DNA from: JAICIG01 sp035532215
GTDB lineage: Bacteria; Planctomycetota; Planctomycetia; Pirellulales; JAICIG01
Length of the DNA stretch: 8,908 nt
NCBI GenBank assembly: GCA_035532215.1
Contig: DATKRK010000184.1
Coordinates: forward strand, 1 to 8,908
Direction of reading: 5' to 3'
Shown: positions 6,731-8,908 of the stretch, piece by piece
Numbering within the stretch: the stretch's first letter is position 1
Layout of the letters: every line of letters begins with the position of its first letter
The notes under the pieces: model-generated
The model's database searches: none
The model's input: the letters and a program-made list of their open reading frames with translations, nothing else
What the model was told of the DNA's origin: nothing
Translations under genes and position numbers: made by a program

Positions 6731-7023
6731 GACAGACTCCGAATAAACAAAGGAAATGAACTGAAAGAATAGAATCAATGAAAATGAATGAACCCCCGGG
6801 CGCTGTCGTCCGGCGGCCTTGCCCGCCGCGCGCGTTGGCGCGCGGCAGACGCCTCGTACCTTGGTTCCGGCCCTTGGCTGCGCGAACGCTGCCAGACGCG
6901 CCGAGACGCGCCGTCGCGAGCGCAGGCCAATGCGTCTCTACGAATCGCGGGGTGTCAGGCCCCTGCTCGCGCACAAGGCGAACCGCTGGCGCGGATCGTC
7001 AGCGCAGGGGACAGAAGCCAAAC
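6731..7023. other. Intergenic gap before the operon
   Basis: This stretch holds no convincing gene. Its first 55 bp (6731-6785) are AT-rich, in contrast to the GC-rich surroundings, and probably carry the promoter of the minus-strand operon; I cannot pick reliable -35/-10 boxes. The rest holds a strong GC hairpin (6825-6846) and, from 6919 on, the outer part of the inverted repeat, including GGGGACAGAAGCC just beyond the gene end at 7024. Confidence 0.5.
6825..6846. other. Strong GC hairpin, 9-bp stem with GTTG loop
   Basis: GCCGCGCGC (6825-6833), GTTG (6834-6837), GCGCGCGGC (6838-6846) pair perfectly. The hairpin lies in the 293-bp gap between the minus-strand secreted-protein gene that ends at 7024 and the DUF1559 start at 6730. 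There is no T-run after it on either strand, so it is not a classical intrinsic terminator. It could still limit read-through into the operon. Confidence 0.55.
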
Positions 7024-7434
7024 CTACGGAAGAGGCCGTGGAGGAGGTTCGGGCGGCTGAATCGCCGCCTGCGAGAAGAGAAGGGTAGGCTCGACCAGTC
7101 GAGTTCCCGACCGTGGCGATTCGGGTTGCGCCGCGGCGAAGCCGCAGGCCGAATCGTGGGGCTTGAAGTCGAACAGACGCTCGGGCGCCGTCGGCATCGG
7201 GCTCTGACGCCGACAATTCGGTCCCGAACACTGCGGAACGCCGGGCGCCGTGAGCGGCTCGTGACGCATGCCATGATCCAGGCCGCCCTGAACCAAGCCG
7301 ACTTGGTGCAGGCGGCCGTCGACCGTTACATAATCGCCGCAACTCGCCTGCGCGCGGTCGCTCGCCAGCCAGCCGCCGACCAGCGGGGCCGCGAGGAGCA
7401 AACCGAGCACACGAATTGCGCGAACGAGTTTCAT
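7024..7434 (-). CDS. Secreted 136-aa protein of unknown function, left copy
   Basis: A signal peptide or N-terminal anchor covers about residues 1-30 (VRAIRVLGLLLAAPLVGGW). Then come an ASCGDYVTVDGRLH segment, a conserved C-S-G-P-N-C-R-R motif, DSAC, and a proline-rich tail ending PPEPPPRPLP. Four cysteines after the signal could form disulfides. I do not recognise a characterised family; small secreted proteins with a CxGPxC motif appear planctomycete-typical from memory. ATG 7434 is chosen rather than ATG 7470 because the equivalent upstream ATG in the right copy (8358) is out of frame, whereas 7434 and 8392 give equal lengths. No clear Shine-Dalgarno is visible. It differs from the right copy (8392-8802) at about 14 of 136 residues. 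Confidence 0.75.
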   Translation of the reverse strand: MKLVRAIRVLGLLLAAPLVGGWLASDRAQASCGDYVTVDGRLHQVGLVQGGLDHGMRHEPLTAPGVPQCSGPNCRRQSPMPTAPERLFDFKPHDSACGFAAAQPESPRSGTRLVEPTLLFSQAAIQPPEPPPRPLP

Positions 7435-7479
7435 CTGCGCAGCAACCAGATCGTCGGAAAGGCACCCCATCTCGTCGCT

Positions 7480-7508
7480 AGACTATCTCGGTCCGCATCG
7501 CGAGTCAA
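7480..7508 (-). promoter_or_regulatory. Candidate sigma-70-type promoter of the left secreted-protein gene
   Basis: On the minus strand: TTGACT (7508-7503), a 17-nt spacer, TAGTCT (7485-7480). The same arrangement, with the same spacer length, occurs in the right arm (8320-8348). The -35 box is good (5 of 6); the -10 box is weak. Confidence 0.5.
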
Positions 7509-7579
7509 ACAAAAAGTCGAGTCGATTCCCAAAAGCACCGAGAATCTCTAGTGCAAACAATCGCAGGCCAGCCATGTAG

Positions 7580-7616
7580 GTCAGGCTTTCGAGCCTGACG
7601 GGCGAGCAGGTCGCCC
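7580..7616. repeat. REP-like hairpin pair between the left CPXCG and secreted-protein genes
   Basis: GTCAGGCT (7580-7587), TTCG, AGCCTGAC (7592-7599) form a perfect 8-bp stem with a TTCG loop. Immediately next, GGGCGA (7600-7605), GCAGG, TCGCCC (7611-7616) form a second 6-bp stem. From memory, the unit GTAGGTCAGGCTNNNNAGCCTGACG is a frequent intergenic repeat in planctomycete genomes. It is absent from the matching place in the right arm. Confidence 0.6.
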
Positions 7617-7668
7617 TTTCCACCCTGACCGGCGCGTTGTTCACATTTCCGAAGACGGCGTCCGCCTT

Positions 7669-7851
7669 TCACTCGCGCTCGCTCCACGCGCGGACCTCGC
7701 CCTCGTCGTCGATCTCGACATGAATCACATTCGGCGAGCAACAGACCGGGCAGTCCTCGACATACTCCTGGCTATCGCCCGCCGAGGCGTCGATCGGCAC
7801 GAAGATCTCTTCGCCGCACCAATCGCAAAGGTAACAGGCTTCGTCGCGCAT
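7669..7851 (-). CDS. CPXCG motif-containing cysteine-rich protein, left copy
   Basis: A 60-residue zinc-ribbon-like protein. ATG 7851 is chosen because similarity to the right copy begins exactly there; the frame extends upstream to 7932, but that part is unrelated. Motifs: C9-D-W-C12-G-E-E near the N-terminus and D-C34-P-V-C37-C38-S-P-N in the second half, then VIHVEIDDEGEVRAWSE. This matches the Cys_rich_CPXG family (PF14255), small bacterial proteins of unknown function that presumably bind one zinc ion with two CxxC knuckles. An additional Cys6 is present here and is Ser in the other copy. It is divergent from the right copy across a 161-bp spacer. It ends with TGA. Confidence 0.9.
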   Translation of the reverse strand: MRDEACYLCDWCGEEIFVPIDASAGDSQEYVEDCPVCCSPNVIHVEIDDEGEVRAWSERE

Positions 7852-8012
7852 GTTCGTTTGACGGGATGTAAGCGCCGAGTCGTATCGCAGATTGAAGAAG
7901 CTCACGCGGAGGCGCGGAGCCGCGGAGAGCACTTTCCCTTATCCCGTTGCGTGGCTCTTCGCATATCGTGCAAGCCGTGGCACATGGCAAGCCTTCACCT
8001 TCACGAAATCAG
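7852..8012. other. Unique centre of the inverted repeat, with GCGGAG direct repeats
   Basis: The 161 bp between the two divergent CPXCG genes is not palindromic and must hold both promoters. It contains three copies of GCGGAG at an 8-bp period (7906, 7914, 7922). Similar TCACGCGGAGGCGCGGAG strings occur as scattered intergenic repeats in environmental genomes, as far as I recall. No clear Shine-Dalgarno precedes either ATG. Confidence 0.45.
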
Positions 8013-8195
8013 ATGCGCGACGAAGCTTCCTACATCTGCGATTGGTGCGGCGAAGAGATCTTCGTGCCGATCGACGCCTCGGCGGGCGATAGCCAGGAGT
8101 ATGTCGAAGACTGCCCGGTGTGTTGCTCGCCGAATGTGATTCATGTCGAGATCGACGACGAGGGCGAGGTCCGCGCGTGGAGCGAGCGCGAGTGA
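8013..8195 (+). CDS. CPXCG motif-containing cysteine-rich protein, right copy
   Basis: A 60-residue protein, second copy of the CPXCG zinc ribbon. It keeps C9-x2-C12 and C34-P-V-C37-C38. It differs from the left copy only at residues 6 (Ser for Cys) and 8 (Ile for Leu). At DNA level, five of seven differences fall in codons 5-8 and the remainder of the gene has only two, an uneven pattern. ATG 8013 is the point where similarity to the left copy begins; the frame upstream to 7947 is unrelated to it. It is followed by an independently promoted secreted-protein gene on the same strand. It ends with TGA. Confidence 0.9.
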   Translation: MRDEASYICDWCGEEIFVPIDASAGDSQEYVEDCPVCCSPNVIHVEIDDEGEVRAWSERE

Positions 8196-8319
8196 AAGGC
8201 GCCGGCAAGGTTCCGCTCCGCGGTCTCGACCCGACCTCGGCGGCTCGCTCGCATCGCAGCGAGACTGGCCGCGACGCGGCGGACCGAAGCTTGAATCTGC
8301 AAGCGATTCGATTTTTAGT

Positions 8320-8348
8320 TTGACTTGCGATGCTGACCGAGATACTCT
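8320..8348 (+). promoter_or_regulatory. Candidate sigma-70-type promoter of the right secreted-protein gene
   Basis: TTGACT (8320-8325), a 17-nt spacer, TACTCT (8343-8348), followed by about 43 nt to the ATG at 8392. The boxes and spacing are conserved with 7480-7508 although flanking bases have drifted, which supports function. Confidence 0.5.
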
Positions 8349-8391
8349 GACGGCGTTATGGGACCTTTCAGGCGGCACGATTAACGGGCAA

Positions 8392-8802
8392 ATGAGACAC
8401 GTCCGCGCAATTCGCGTTCTCGGCTTGCTCGCGGCGGCCCCGCTTGTCGGCGGTTGGCTGGCGAGCGACCGCGCGCAGGCGAGTTGCGGCGATTATGTGA
8501 CGGTCGATGGCCGCCTGCACCAAGTCGGCTTGGACCGTGGCGGCCTGGATCATGGCATGCGTCACGAGCCGCTCACGGCGCCCGGCGTTCCGCAGTGTTC
8601 GGGACCGAATTGTCGGCGTCAGGGCCCTTTGCCGACGGCGCCGCAGCGCCTGTCCGACTTCAAGCTCCACGACTCGGCCTGCCGCTTCGCCGCGGCGCAA
8701 CCCGAATCGCCACGGTCGGGAACTCGACTGGTCGAGCCTGCTCTTCTCTTCTCACAGACGGTGATTCAGCCGCCCGAACCTCCTCCACGGCCTCTTCCGT
8801 AG
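8392..8802 (+). CDS. Secreted 136-aa protein of unknown function, right copy
   Basis: Same length and layout as the left copy (7024-7434): N-terminal hydrophobic signal VLGLLAAAPLVGGW, the ASCGDYVTVDG segment, C-S-G-P-N-C-R-R, DSAC, and the tail PPEPPPRPLP with TAG at 8800-8802. About 14 residues differ, mostly in the first residues after the start and in the loops around the CxGPxC motif, while the cysteines and both ends are kept; this suggests both copies are still under selection. ATG 8392 is supported by equal length with the other copy; the ribosome binding site is weak. It is preceded by its own promoter candidate. It does not match a characterised family that I know. Confidence 0.75.
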   Translation: MRHVRAIRVLGLLAAAPLVGGWLASDRAQASCGDYVTVDGRLHQVGLDRGGLDHGMRHEPLTAPGVPQCSGPNCRRQGPLPTAPQRLSDFKLHDSACRFAAAQPESPRSGTRLVEPALLFSQTVIQPPEPPPRPLP

Positions 8803-8908
8803 GTTTGGCTTCTGTCCCCTGCGCTGACGATCCGCGCCCGCGGTTTGCGTTGCGCGTGAGCAGGGGCTGATTCCCCGCGTTTCGTAGCGACGCATTGGCC
8901 TGCGCTTG

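Larger units (their letters stand above)
6919..7851 (-). repeat. Inverted repeat, left arm (>0.9 kb)
   Basis: Read on the minus strand, this segment matches 8013-8908: CPXCG gene, promoter, secreted-protein gene and about 100 bp beyond its stop, all in the same order. Coding parts are very similar; the sequence between the two genes differs by substitutions and an indel. The outer boundary is not known, because the right arm runs off the window. The inner boundary is sharp, at the ATG of the CPXCG gene: sequences upstream of the two ATGs are unrelated. Confidence 0.9.
8013..8908 (+). repeat. Inverted repeat, right arm (runs off the window)
   Basis: The plus-strand counterpart of 6919-7851. 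Similarity continues through the segment after the secreted-protein stop (GGTTTGGCTTCTGTCCCCTG, then CGCATTGGCCTGCGCT just before the window end), so the duplication reaches beyond 8908. Neither arm contains a transposase or recombinase gene. Confidence 0.9.

Noticed and set aside
5334..6974. A 546-aa minus-strand open frame
   Set aside because: Its upstream two thirds are an alternate-frame shadow of the DUF1559 gene with arginine-rich composition. Only the part from ATG 5729, with its own SD and lipobox, is a gene.
7906..7927. CRISPR-like short repeats (three GCGGAG units)
   Set aside because: The unit is 6 bp with 2-bp gaps and only three copies; it has neither repeat length nor spacers of a CRISPR array.
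6919..8908. The inverted repeat as the two ends of a transposon or insertion sequence
   Set aside because: The arms are long gene-bearing duplicates. No transposase lies inside, and the 161-bp centre holds no gene.

Overview
The window looks like part of a planctomycete chromosome, probably Pirellulales-like. The main evidence is a DUF1559 prepilin-like protein followed by a small lipoprotein, a CPXCG zinc-ribbon gene and GC-rich DNA. This assignment rests on gene families; I could not run a search.

Layout. (1) 2-802, plus strand: the C-terminal two thirds of a MutY-type adenine glycosylase, cut by the window edge. (2) 920-6730, minus strand: six closely spaced genes that read as one operon. 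In transcription order they are a DUF1559 pseudopilin-like protein (6730-5744), a lipoprotein (5729-5334), an exported AhpD/CMD-fold protein (5302-3995), a zinc-ribbon mini-protein (3881-3654), an EF-hand plus iodothyronine-deiodinase-like thioredoxin-fold protein (3588-2287), and a second exported AhpD/CMD-fold protein (2281-920). (3) 6919-8908: a large inverted duplication. Each arm carries a 60-aa CPXCG zinc-ribbon gene and a 136-aa secreted protein gene; the arms face outward from a 161-bp unique centre.

Main result. Both AhpD-like genes are interrupted by an in-frame TGA at the same place, the second redox residue of the CxxC motif. Read through as selenocysteine, they give C-H-Y-U-L-G-H and C-F-Y-U-M-G-H. 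Exactly 20 nt after each UGA is the same 6-bp stem, GCUCGC/GCGGGC, with a tetraloop containing GU (AGUU in one, GGUC in the other), as expected for a bacterial SECIS element. ORF calling that treats UGA as stop would split each gene into two pieces. I therefore annotate two full-length exported selenoproteins, each with two AhpD-like domains of which only one keeps the redox motif: the N-terminal domain in one protein, the C-terminal in the other. Between them lies a homologue of the classic selenoprotein family iodothyronine deiodinase, here with Cys in place of Sec.

How the genes may work together (inference): the operon would encode an envelope redox module. The deiodinase-like protein could act as a peroxidase or dehalogenase and the CxxU proteins as its reductants, by analogy with AhpC/AhpD, alongside a pseudopilin-like protein and a lipoprotein in the same envelope. 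Four ordinary genes of the operon region end in TGA, so the genetic code is standard and the internal UGAs are context-dependent recodings.
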